A stretch of 64,000 bases of DNA from Mesostigma viride (Eukaryota > Streptophyta > Mesostigmatophyceae > Mesostigmatales > Mesostigmataceae): positions 549,849 to 613,848 of the forward strand of contig RPFO01000026.1 in NCBI GenBank assembly GCA_009746045.1, read 5' to 3'. The notes below the pieces were generated by a model. The model saw only the letters and a program-made list of their open reading frames with translations. It had not been told where the DNA came from and made no database searches. Made by a program: the position numbers and the translations under genes. Below are positions 19,199 through 30,800 of the stretch, in pieces. Each line of letters starts with the position of its first letter. Position 1 is the stretch's first letter.

Positions 19199-21437
19199 GA
19201 AACCGTCGAAACCTGTCCCAGTGCCTGAGACCCTGCCATACGGAGGGACGGCTGTGCTTAATACCGTGCTCCGCCTCCGCCTCCTTCGCGAGCTTGGCCC
19301 TGGAAAACGCAATGTGTGGGATGGAAGGCACAAAGTTTCACAATCGGGATACGTCAAAGCATGCAGACCTTGTGGAATGGTCTACGAAAGCTTGGCAGAT
19401 ATCCGAACCACCACGGCAGACCTTATGCTACAGACCATCTGTGCACGGTCAGACCTTGTTGCTGCCACACACACAATTGATGACTGCACACAGGGCGGCG
19501 TTGCTTTCCTCCCGCTGGACCTGGGTACCATCCGCCATGCATGCATGGTGCGGTGTGAATGGGTCTACATAAGACTGGTAGATGCAACGTGGGGTGCTAC
19601 CAGACCAATTGTGTTATATAGCATGGAGTTCATGTAGGGTTAACTTACTTCTCACGAGCCGTCAGTCCCTCACGCTCCATGGTTGCGCACACAGCTCGGT
19701 GGCCCTCCTCCGTACGCAGCTCAAGCACCACTTCGGTGTGCCCCCAGAACTCGGAGTGGAGAGTACAAAAGCCGCAGCCATGATTGCTGCCAGACGCCAT
19801 GAGCCCCATCTCTGCAAACCGCGCCCCGGAATCTAGCAGCCAAAAAAAGGGTACTCTGACCTCCATCCACGACACAACACCGGTCAGAGGGTCTGCCATT
19901 TCCATGGCCACCCCTTGCTGCAGTGGGCGGATCTCGTTATCCAGCAGCCACTTGTTGAAGGCATCCGCATCCACATGCTTTGGCCTCAGCGTGACCACGT
20001 GATTGCGGGCAGCCGATCGATCCAGCGTTAGGATCCTGAACTGATACGACACCACATCGGCATCCGTATTGTCAGTGATCTTGAAGCTATCCATCCAAAG
20101 CACGATTGGGATCACAACGACGGGCAAGCCCAGCCGCGGGCGGGCCTGACACTTGCGGAGGGGGCCCTTCTGCCAGTCCCTGAAATCACCTATGGGCTGC
20201 ATCAAAGGGTGGCCATGGGGATCCCTTAGATCATTCCCATCAGCATCTGTTTCCACGATGCCCCCGGTCGTGACTCCGTATGTCCGTGACAAGAAGTAGT
20301 CGTGTTTCCCAACTGTGCCCTCTTGCTCCATTTCCGCGAAGTCTTCTTCAGAGTGAACCCTGATATGGCGCTTGTAGGTCCCTGCCTCCACCAATTCCGT
20401 CCAGTTGCATGCAAATAGCTCCTTCTCATGAAACCCGGGGCTTCCCCTTTTCAGGTGCGTGTGTCGCCACTTGTTGGCATACAAGTACTGCACCTCGAAG
20501 AGCACCTTGACAGAATCCGAGAGCTTGTCGTCACGCTGGTACAGGACGCCGGTCAGCCTCACCGGGGCCCCATAAGGCTTGCCTTTGTTCACACCGTCCT
20601 CAGTCACCGAGACCTCGAGGAAGTCACCGACCGTGAACGTCTGGCCGGATAGCGCTATCCCACGAAGGCGGCACAGAGGATGGTCGTGGAAGAAGGTACT
20701 CATGTGGAAACCTGTGCGCCGGCCATCCGCAAGCACCTCGGGCCGCACATGCAGGTGGCGCGTGACATTGTGCTGGCGTAGCAGATGTTGAAGCCGGGTC
20801 TTGATGCTGCACGTGTGGGCGACAGAGCCGTTAGGGAGTTCAATTCGCGTGACATGGTGCGTTGGGAGCTCCTTTTCCACCTTCCTGACCACAGGGAGCG
20901 TGAGCCGGTCGGCATCTTCCGATCGGTACTTGGGGTCTTGTCTCATGGCAGTTCTGCACAGCACGCCTTCGTCAGTCCGAGAATCGATTCGCTTATGGTA
21001 TGCAAACTCCAGAAACTCCGAGTGCGACCGAAAGATCCCGTACCCAGTCTCATTTCCCTGGCCGTCTGTTGGGGCCGAAGGCACTGAGCATGGATCAGGA
21101 GCTGCCACCGTCATGCGCCCGTCTATTTTCCCCCCTGGACAATGGCTAAGTCTCCGTTGCACGGCGGGCTCCTCAACGGAGTCAGCACTATTCCCGCCGT
21201 CGCCTCCATCCCCTGATTCAGTTGCATCCACTTCATCTGACCCAGCGTCGCGCGACAGAGCCCTCCCAGCGTCAACATCATCACCAAGTGCAGCGTTATC
21301 CACCAACTCGTCCTCAACGTCCTCATCGCAGTTGTTGATGCCAATGACGGTGTGAGCCACGGCGATGTCTTGACGCTTTTTTTCTTGCTGAAGAGATACC
21401 GGTGCGGCATTTGTAATCGCTTCCTTCGACGGGAATA
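19199..21437 (-). pseudogene. Transposase-like gene, 5' part (exon 1 and start of exon 2)
   Basis: Exon 1 is open from about 21437 and ends at 19649 with donor GAGAA|GTAAGT. The intron is 19648-19300. Exon 2 starts at 19299 (acceptor TTTTCCAG) with the phase preserved, and is broken at 19199-19203 by element B; it resumes at 7072. No in-frame ATG lies near the acidic amino end, so the true start is probably in an undetermined upstream exon. Exon 1 encodes an acidic leader, then a domain with WMDSFKITDN (possible first catalytic Asp), a conserved-looking region with LDRSAARNHVVTL, and CGFCTLHSEFWGH. I infer a DDE-type cut-and-paste transposase (CACTA, Plavaka or KDZ-like). No terminal inverted repeats were identified. 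Confidence 0.6.
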
Positions 21438-21865
21438 ATTAGGCACCCTGAAACCGTCCCGGTGGAGGGTCGTCCGTGCCTTTCATCATAAGGCTCAAAG
21501 ACACCGACGACCAGCCATGCAGCTAAAGCCACTGTTTGAGTTCCTGTGCCGAGGGTCCTCCACTCCCTTGAGTATCCTAGTATCCAGCGTGTAGTTCTTC
21601 TTGCCTGCGTTAATTGGGCAATGAACGGTAATTCAACAAGGCGAACCCTAAACATTAATTCCATGCATTCGGCCTGGCCAAGTTTTGCGCTGTGCCGCCG
21701 CCACTTCACGAACCACGGTAATGACGTTTATATAATATAAGCCCTAACCTACTGTGATATAATGAAGTTGGTGTCACGTGAGCACAGGACCTTCAATTGC
21801 TATTCTCCAAGTGGCAGGGATTATTAGGACTATCTACTCCACACTAAGCTATGTACTCGAGTCAT

Positions 21866-22135
21866 GACGCGGTGAGACACGCCCGTATTACATAGGAAGG
21901 AGTGACTATGTACTCCGGACTATGTACTCCAAGAGTACATAGTCCGGAGTGACTATGTACTCCAAGAGTACATAGTCCGGAGTACATATGATCCGGGATT
22001 TCCGAATAGGGGACTGCCGACGCGGTGAGACACGCCCGTATTACATAGGAAGGAGTGACTATTTACTCCACACTATGTACTCCAAGAGTACATAGGGTGG
22101 CACACTATGTACTCCAAGAGTACATAGTGTCTCCA
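21866..22135. repeat. Inverted-repeat-rich tandem region with ACTATGTACTCC motifs
   Basis: A 153-bp period: GACGCGGTGAGACACGCC starts at 21866 and again at 22019. ACTATGTACTCC and its reverse complement GGAGTACATAGT recur about eight times, forming back-to-back hairpins. Subterminal repeats of this kind are where CACTA-type transposases bind, and this cluster lies between the transposase-like gene and a divergent gene. Confidence 0.75.
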
Positions 22136-22350
22136 ATGCAGCAGCACTCCGCTATGTACTCGACTCATGACGACTGCCCGAAGCAGCTCCTCTGCGAGTG
22201 AGCCACGTGGACCGGGGCCGACGCGTCGCCTTGATTTTTGAATTTCCGAACGCGCCTGCGTTACATTTTGCACGAGCGCACGCTTGAAAGCCTCACCAGT
22301 GCCCAGAACGCAGCACCAGTGCAGAACGCAACAAAGCAGCGGAAGTGAAT

Positions 22351-23918
22351 ATGGGAAAGCGCCGGAGTGACATGGCGGCCGCAAAGGGTGCAGCCACAAC
22401 AAAGGGCATGGTCTCGGCACGCGATGCCACAGCGAGAAAGAAGGCCAGGCGGGCCGACGTGGAAAAGGACGACCACTGGGGGAAGCAGGAGGCGGAGAAC
22501 CTGGAGTCGGAGGAGGACTTACAAACCTCCTCCGACGAGGACGACCAGGACGACGACTATGACGACGATGAGTTGGACACCACGCCTCAGAAGGGTAGGC
22601 AGGACAAGGGCTCGGGCAGCAAGGGGAAGACTAGGAAAGCTGAGGCAGGCAGCGGGGGCGCTACTCGTAGCAGGCTGGACCCTAGCGGGACAGCCGCGGA
22701 CGTCCGCCAACTCAAGAGCGACATGGAGAAACAGAAAGAAATGACCTCCAAGATGTATGAGATGCTTCAACAGTTACTGGACCAGGGTCGGCAGCCCCGG
22801 TCGCAGGAGGCCACGCCCACGCAGCCGACCCGGCTTTCCAGTGCCTCAGGTCCTGAGGGGAGCCCGGCGAGCGACGCTCGCGGCTCGATCGACGCTGGCT
22901 TCGTTCCAGTCTTCGAATGGGTAAACCCCTCTGCTGTATTAGGGGAACCCTTTAAAGTGCATCATGCGATTTTTCTACGCGTCGTTTGCATTCCGTATGG
23001 TTCTCCTTGGAGTTGTTTGGGGTGATTATGATCTACGAAATGCAAATGCAATCAACAGTACTTGTCACGTGTGTCGTTGCAATTCTGGTTGTGTGTTTTG
23101 TTTGGGTCTCGCAGTGGAAAAAGAAGGAGATCCAGGCTGTGTTTGACGACATGGATGGCCACTTTCTCACCCCTGAGGCCATGGACCAGGAGGATGACGG
23201 GGGGCTGTGGAAGAAGTATGTTGCCATCGTGGCGGACGTGGCCATCCAGAACAAGTACATGCCAGCGGGCAGGAGGGAGGCCGCCGCCAAGCACGCAGCA
23301 TCGGCGATGCGATGCCACCTGACATCGGGGAGGTCCAATGCCAAGAAGCAGATTCGAAAGATGACGCTAGACAACAAGAAGTACGTTGAGGCGGCGGCAG
23401 CGCCAGCCGGCGACATCCGCTCCAAGGGGCGTAAACGCCTGGTGTATGACGTAAGTGTATGACTTATGGGGTCACTTTAATGCTCAACTAGGTTTAATGG
23501 GTGGTGGCCTGTCGAGGAACGTGTGGTCTAAAAACGATATGGTAAAGCCTTGCTGTTCTTCCTTGTGCCCTTTGCAACATCATGCATTATATATCCATGA
23601 TGTCGTATGCATTACATTCTACACTTGCTCACTGTCATGTATGTGTGTACGCTTGCAATTGGACTTGCTCGTGGTGTCAATGCGCAGTTCCTCCTTCGCA
23701 AGTTCAAGCACTGGAACGTGGACACGATGAAGCAGCGAAAGGTCCTGATTGACCATGTCGGCCTTGTGGTAGACTCCGTGTGGGAAGCTGAGGCTGACAT
23801 GAGGGCCAAATCAGCTAGCGGCCTCGTGGCGAGGAAGTTTCTGACCACCGCTGACGCAGCCAAGTTCGATGCAGACCTGGACGACCTCATTGAGGAGGAA
23901 GCACTGGACGAGTGCTGA
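22351..23918 (+). CDS. Three-exon gene of unknown function, 378 residues
   Basis: Exons 22351-22920, 23115-23450 and 23688-23918 (stop TGA), joined by phase-0 GT-AG introns (donors GTAAAC and GTAAGT; acceptors CGCAG and GCGCAG). The start ATG gives MGKRRSDMAAAK. Exon 1 is lysine-rich, then strongly acidic (SSDEDDQDDDYDDDE), then a coiled-coil-like stretch LKSDMEKQKEMTSKMYEMLQ. Exon 2 begins WKKKEIQAVFDDMDGHF and contains a Lys/Arg-rich part. Exon 3 is helical with an acidic tail. Low-complexity charge segments with a coiled coil suggest a nuclear or DNA-binding protein; no family is recognised. It is divergent from the transposase-like gene across the ACTATGTACTCC repeats, so it may be the second gene of the same DNA transposon. 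GAATAAAT at 24194 could serve polyadenylation. Confidence 0.65.
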
Positions 23919-24279
23919 TAAATGGCATTAGCGGAAGACAATAATGACTATCCACAACTTGTGCACGGTATACAATGGCATCAGGCCATGCCTTGGCTGG
24001 ACCCCAAGTCCAGGCTTACCACCAGCTGGTAATGTTACGCTAGGTGGAACCTTGTATTATGGCAGGACCTTGAAGACATTGATGATGATACTGCCTTTGA
24101 ATACTCTGTGTTTTTCTGATGTGAGCCAATGATGCTATGTGTTTTATCATGGTGGGCCGCACCTTGTCTTTTACACTTACACTTATGGTTCTCTGAATAA
24201 ATTATTTTAATATCATATGTATGTGCATAATAAATTGTTAGAGACTGTCTACATCAAATCCTGCATTTTGAGATCCATA

Positions 24280-24965
24280 CCCAAGACGGTAACTAGTTAT
24301 GGGTTTGGTTACTGGGCCATAACCATGGCAGTAACCAGGCCTGTTTACGGGGCAATAACTAGTAGTGGTTACTGGCCTGGTTACGGGCCAGTAACCAGGC
24401 CCGTAACCTGCCCCAGTACATAATACCGGACCAGTAACCATGGCAATAACCAGGACCGTTTACGGCGCCGTAACTAGTAATGGTTACTGGCCAGGTTACG
24501 GGCCCGTAACCAGGACAGTAGCCATGCCCGAGACTGGCCCGTAACCTATGCTGATGCCAAATACCGGACCCGTAACCATGCCAGTAACCATGCCCGTTTA
24601 CGGGTCAGTTACTTGTACAGGTTACGGGCCAGTTACCGGTCCCGTAACCAGGCCAGTAACCCATCCCGGTTATCAGAACTGGTCCCGTAACCATGTCAGT
24701 TTACCGCCCGGTAACTTCTACTTGGGCCGTAACCATGCCCGTAACCCAGTACTTAAGGTTACGGGCATGGTTACGGCTCCGGTAAAAGTTACCGCCCAGT
24801 AAACGTTCCGGTAACTATTACCGCCCGGTAACCATTACCGGCCGGTATTTAGTCTGTTGCATTCCGGGTTACCGGCCGGTAACCTGGCCGGTAACCTTAA
24901 ACGTACATGGTTACCGGCCGGTAACCGCCCCGGTAACCTTAACCGGGGCGTTTACGCCCCGTAAA
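24280..24965. repeat. Array of GGTTACGGGCC / GGCCCGTAACC motifs
   Basis: Dozens of degenerate GTTAC(C/G)GG and reverse-complement (C)CGGTAAC motifs at about 15-25 bp spacing on both strands, with many local palindromes such as GGTTACCGGCCGGTAACC. The composition drifts from GTTACTGGCC on the left to TTACCGGCCGG on the right. Not coding. A related array is at 59815-60280. Confidence 0.85.
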
Positions 24966-25374
24966 ATTAACTCCTAGTGTCGTAGCCGAGGTCGTCGAGG
25001 GAGTGACTATGCATCCGGGCCAGGGAGAGCAAGGCGCTGCGCGTGAACAAAATCCGGGCTCGGTGAGGGATGTCCGGGAGCGTCGTGCAAGGGTTGCACG
25101 CACATGCGGCAAATGGGAGCGTGGCCAGGAATGCCCAGCCTGCCGAGAGGTCCCCCAAGTCGGTCGCCTGGGCCCGTGCCCTGCGACGCCGAGGGAGGGT
25201 TGGGGGCCGTCCGAGGGGCCGCCCCTGGCCGCGAGGGTGCGGCCGCCAGGCCGGCCGGCGTGCCGTTCTGGGGGGCTTGGCTGCGGCGTTGCCGCTCATG
25301 CTGGAACCGCCGATGGAGCGAAAAAATCCGCTGGCAATGGGCGGCCGCACAGCGGTAGCAGGCCATGGCGCGCA
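24966..25374. other. GC-rich unique sequence before the minisatellite
   Basis: About 70% GC with open frames on both strands caused by composition. No domain or splice-consistent exon was recognised. Confidence 0.4.
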
Positions 25375-26980
25375 TGGCATGCTCCGTGATGAGGGGGTGG
25401 CATGCTACGCGATGAGGGGGTGGCATGCTCCGTGATGAGGGGGTGGCATGCTCCGTGATGAGGGGTGGCATGCTACGCGATGAGGGGGTGGCATGCTCCG
25501 TGATGAGGGGGTGGCATGCTACGCGATGAGGGGGTGGCATGCTCCGTGATGAGGGGGTGGCATGCTCCGTGATGAGGGGGTGGCATGCGACGCGATGAGG
25601 GGGTGGCATGCTCCGTGATGAGGGGGTGGCATGCACCGTGATGAGGGGGTGGCATGCACCGTGATGAGGGGTGGCATGCTCCGTGATGAGGGGGTGGCAT
25701 GCTCCGTGATGAGGGGGTGGCATGCTACGTGATGAGGGGGTGGCATGCTCCGTGATGAGGGGTGGCATGCTCCGTGATGAGGGGGTGGCATGCTACGCGA
25801 TGAGGGGGTGGCATGCTCCGTGATGAGGGGGTGGCATGCTCCGTGATGAGGGGGTGGCATGCTCCGTGATGAGAGGGTGGCATGCTCCGTGATGAGGGGT
25901 GGCATGCTCCGTGATGAGGGGGTGGCATGCTCCGTGATGAGGGGGTGGCATGCTACGTGATGAGGGGGTGGCATGCTCCGTGATGAGGGGTGGCATGCTC
26001 CGTGATGAGGGGGTGGCATGCTCCGTGATGAGGGGGTGGCATGCTCCGTGATGAGGGGGTGGCATGCTCCGTGATGAGGGGGTGGCATGCTCCGTGATGA
26101 GGGGGTGGCATGCTCCGTGATGAGGGGGTGGCATGCTCCGTGATGAGAGGGTGGCATGCTCCGTGATGAGAGGGTGGCATGCTCCGTGATGAGGGGGTGG
26201 CATGCTCCGTGATGAGGGGGTGGCATGCTACGTGATGAGGGGGTGGCATGCTCCGTGATGAGAGGGTGGCATGCTCCGTGATGAGGGGGTGGCATGCTCC
26301 GCGATGAGGGGGTGGCATGCTCCGTGATGAGAGGGTGGCATGCTCCGTGATGAGGGGGTGGCATGCTCCGTGATGAGGGGGTGGCATGCTACGTGATGAG
26401 GGGGTGGCATGCTCCGTGATGAGGGGGTGGCATGCTCCGTGATGAGGGGGTGGCATGCTCCGTGATGAGGGGGTGGCATGCTCCGTGATGAGGGGGTGGC
26501 ATGCTCCGTGATGAGGGGGTGGCATGCACCGTGATGAGGGGTGGCATGCTCCGTGATGAGAGGGTGGCATGCTCCGTGATGAGGGGGTGGCATGCTCCGT
26601 GATGAGGGGGTGGCATGCTACGTGATGAGGGGGTGGCATGCTCCGTGATGAGGGGGTGGCATGCTCCGTGATGAGGGGGTGGCATGCTCCGTGATGAGGG
26701 GGTGGCATGCTCCGTGATGAGGGGGTGGCATGCTCCGTGATGAGGGGGTGGCATGCTCCGCGATGAGGGGGTGGCATGCTCCGTGATGAGGGGGTGGCAT
26801 GCTCCGGGATGAGGGGGTGGCATGCTCCGCGATGAGGGGGTGGCATGCTCCGTGATGAGGGGGTGGCATGCTCCGTGATGAGGGGGTGGCATGCTCCGTG
26901 ATGAGGGGGTGGCATGCTACGTGACGAGGGGGTGGCATGCTCCGTGATGAGGGGGTGGCATGCTCCGTGATGAGGGGGAG
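25375..26980. repeat. 23-bp minisatellite, about 70 copies
   Basis: Unit GTGATGAGGGGGTGGCATGCTCC in head-to-tail copies. Variants replace CTCC by CTAC or CACC, GTGATG by GCGATG, or lack one G (22-bp units). All long open frames here are translations of the unit (for example SSRSMPP/HHGACHPL) and are not genes. Confidence 0.95.
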
Positions 26981-27250
26981 GGGTCGGGAGCACCTGCAGC
27001 CAAAGAAGCGACAGCGGCAGGGGTCGCGGCCGCCGCAGAACCCAGGGCGGGGCCGGCCACTGGGCTGTCAGGGCCACGGAACCCACCAGCCGACGCCAAG
27101 ACCAGCCCGGGGGCGGCCCCCACGGCAGAGAGGGGGGCGCCGGGGGAGGCAGCCCGGCCTCTCTCTACAAATGAAAGAGCACAGTACTCTACATATAATG
27201 AAATAGCTTAGTACTCTATATATAATGAAATAGCTTAGTACTCTGAGGCA
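26981..27250. repeat. GC-rich flank and a 27-bp duplication
   Basis: Right flank of the minisatellite, similar in composition to its left flank. At about 27180-27245 the segment AGTACTCTAYATATAATGAA is present twice at a 27-bp spacing, followed by a third AGTACTCT. Confidence 0.6.
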
Positions 27251-27810
27251 TGCATGCCTCTGCGCATTGATGCCGTACACGCAAGTACTTACTTACTTAC
27301 TTTGGGAGTCTCCATTCCCAGAGGTATAGCCAACTGAGGAGCTAGCAAGCGGAGGACTATTCTGCTTGTGCACATGTTGTACATGTGTTCCTGCTCCCCG
27401 TCAGCGACATCAATAGTTTGCACTATTGCGAGCTCTGAACGTTGAATAGCTAATACCGCAACTATAGGGTGTACCATGCAGGTCATGCATGCAAGCCGGA
27501 AGTTGGGCTATTTACCAGTCTTTTGTACCGAGATGCACCAAGCGGCAATTATTAGGCAGCAGTAATTGTGTTTCAACTGAAACCGGTCATGAGAGGGCTA
27601 ATAATATTATACTACGTACAGAGGGGCAAGGACTCCGCAACGAGAGCGTGTGTAATGGATGCGTGATCGATTCATAATGAAGTGATTCATTTAGCACTTG
27701 CCAACCAGAATCACACTCCACAGGTGCACGCCCCACAACGGCAGGCACAAAAAGCTTGCAGTTCTCCACCTGTCCGAAACATGGGAGTTCCCTGTTCCTA
27801 ATCTGGCCAG

Positions 27811-30800
27811 TCACTTCTTCTTGGGAGGCCCGGGCTTACCACCCTTCCCTTTCCCCTTTGCAGGCTCTGGCTCCTGCACAGTCCACGTGTTGGGGGGGTG
27901 ATGGGAAAGAGGTTCAGAACCGAGCAACCTTGTTTCACGCTGACCATAGCAGCGAGCAACCCCACGCACACAGGTGCCCACCACACGCACACATCTGCAG
28001 GGTGAGGGGGAGGCCGACACAGGTGCACGTGCCGCACCAACATGCGCGCACACCCACATGCCCATAAATTATGGTGATGACATGGTGCAAGCCACACACA
28101 TGCGTGTTGATGTCGATGATGGCACGCACGCGCACACGCACACCGACACACATACACACACGCGCCCACCCACCTTCCGCTTGGTGCTCGACTGGGTGAC
28201 TGTCGGCTGCCCAAAGAAGCTCTCCAACCTGTTTGTGTGGGTGCATGGGGTGATCATACAAAAGGAAAAAAGGGGCCGACGCCCCGTATTGAGTCCACAG
28301 ACCTAGGGCTGGCAAACCTTGAGTGCAAAAAAGTCAGCTGCCACGCCCATGCCCTAAAAACTAAACCCACGAAGAAAACTCCCCTGCAGAAATCCTGTGC
28401 GCCAATCTCACTAGATGGCTATACACATCAAGCACACACCTATCATGGATTCCAACTATTGGCACTTGGAAAGAGGGTCAACTAACAGTGTTTGGGCATA
28501 CAGTACATAGGGAGGTAAGACTAATATGGTACCCATGGGCGAAGGGGGTGGGCATTGGTGCTTGCTTGCGGCGAAAGCTGGGAACCGGCAAGAGTGACCG
28601 CCTGCATATATAACATGTAATCACCCCGCATGGTAATTGGTAGCAACCTTTGCCGCCAGTGGAGCCAACGGGGCATCGGCCATCAGCCGCAGTCTGGCAT
28701 GGCCAACCGCAGCATGATAAGGCCCTGTTGGTTATCGCTCCTGCCTGACGGTGAAGCCCTATTAGTGTCGAATGCCTCTCAGTGTCGAATGCCTGTCAGT
28801 GTCGAATGCCTGCTACTGGCACACTGAGGTACAGTGATGTGTAGCAGCGTGGCACCACATCAGCCGCACGTTACAGGGCCCAGCAGACGTGCGCGATCGA
28901 CGCACCTGCCCTGGCTGGACTTGGACTTGGACTTTTTGATCTTCTCGATGGCCTGCGAGCGGGGCAGAAAAGAGCGGTGAGGCAATCCATGGGCCATGCA
29001 ACAGGTCACCTACAACTCGGGAGAACACAACAAGGTGAACCACTGTCGAGGTAAGGAATCCCTCAGCCCTCACAAATCCACGACAAGGGCAGCGTTTGGA
29101 TCTAACCCGTGCGCTGTCTGCATGACATTATCAGCAGATGCTGTCTTAGATACTTGCCAAGAAACTAACAAGAAGGATCTGACAAGAATAACCGCCCATG
29201 GTCCGGATGCTTCCTGTAACCCATACTCCAGCTTACCTTATCTCCCGCTGATACTGGCAGCCAGCTTGCTCTGATGAGCATAATCCGACTACCATCCATA
29301 TGCATGCGGCACCTCAGCCGTGGGATATGCCAGCTGACAGCACGTCTTGCCTGAGAGCGGCCTTCCTGGCCCACTCTGCCTATATGTTGTACTCTGCCAC
29401 CGCATTTTTCAGGGTAACACGCAGAGCGACCTTCGGCGACAAAAAAACAACGCGACTGACTGACCCCACGCAAGGCAGCAAACAGCAGTTACACCCGTTC
29501 ACTCCCAAGAATCACCAGTCTTTATTAGAACAATGAGTGGACTGGACCATCAAGAATGAATGGCAAGGTGGAAACGAATAAGAAAACAATTCAGCACGTA
29601 GTGCATGCCCCCCGCACCAGTGAACAAAGGGGTGGGTGGGCGGGTGAAAGAAACTACCTAGACGACAAACTGCGTTGGGCTATATTCCCCTTCGGCCAAG
29701 CAGGACAGCCGTCGACCACCGTCATTCACTTTCCGTGTAACGTCAGACTTGCGTCACAAACTACGAATTATACAAGCTTTGAACTATTCCTACTCCTACT
29801 TTCAAAGCCCACTAGGACTTGCCACGCAAAGTGCTTTCGTCACAAACTGTGGCCACTGACAAGTGGCGACCGTCACGTCACTAGCATGTGACGCCGGTTT
29901 TTCAGCAATGGCGTACATTCCGTACTAGCTGCCTAAGGACTTGTGGCGCGCGGCCTGACCAAGGGCAGCCGGCCCACAATTTCCCATATTTAATTTATGA
30001 CTTAATTGTCGGACGCCTGAAACCCGCGCGGCCGGTGGGACATAAAACCGGCGGCTGTCCCAGCCGCCTGCAGCGGTCTCGCTCGTACCACTATACTAAA
30101 CTATTTTCGAAGAAATCCGATTTGAATACTGCTGCAGACCACACAATCTTGCTCTGTCCACGGCGATATGAGGAGCCCAGGACACTATTGCTCAGCTGCC
30201 AAAACAGTTTCTACAGAGAGGCCAGTATTTTAAAATGGCAAGCAAGGCAAATAAGCAATGACAAGCTGTCATCACACAGAAACCTCAAACCATGGACACC
30301 CTAGTTGTGCTCATCCACGTTACTAAGAACCTTCTTTAGCACTGATAATGCTGATGATGCTGATGATGCTGATGATGCTGATGATGCTGATGATGCTGAT
30401 GATGCTGATGATGCTGATGATGTTGATGATGCTGATGATGCTGATGATGCTGATGATGCTGATGATGCTGATGATGCTGATGATGCTGATGATGCTGATG
30501 ATGTTGATGATGCTGATACAACCTCTCTAGCCACTTCTCTAATAAACCAGAGACGACATAAATTAAGTGAGCCTGGTCAGGCAGCATCGAATGGATGAGT
30601 CGGCAACCATGCGGTGTGTCTCACCGTCTTGACGCGGTCCTCGTTGAAGTTCTTCTCGGTCACGAGGAACTTCATCAGGCCCTGCGCAGAGCAGTGCAGC
30701 GATGGGCGTGCGGGGTGGCAGTAGGCAGGATGCCAGCGGTGAATCGGCAGGCCCCTGACATGTGCGGTGCTTACGCGAGTACCCTGAGATTATGCAAGTA

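Noticed and set aside
21323-21709. First coding exon of the transposase-like gene
   Set aside because: The open frame starts only at GTG, shows no domain, and no donor/acceptor pair joining it to exon 1 could be settled; left unassigned.
25375-26980. Resemblance to a CRISPR array or to long proteins (HPLITEHATPSSRSMPP and similar)
   Set aside because: Units are head to tail with no unique spacers, and every frame simply translates the 23-bp repeat.
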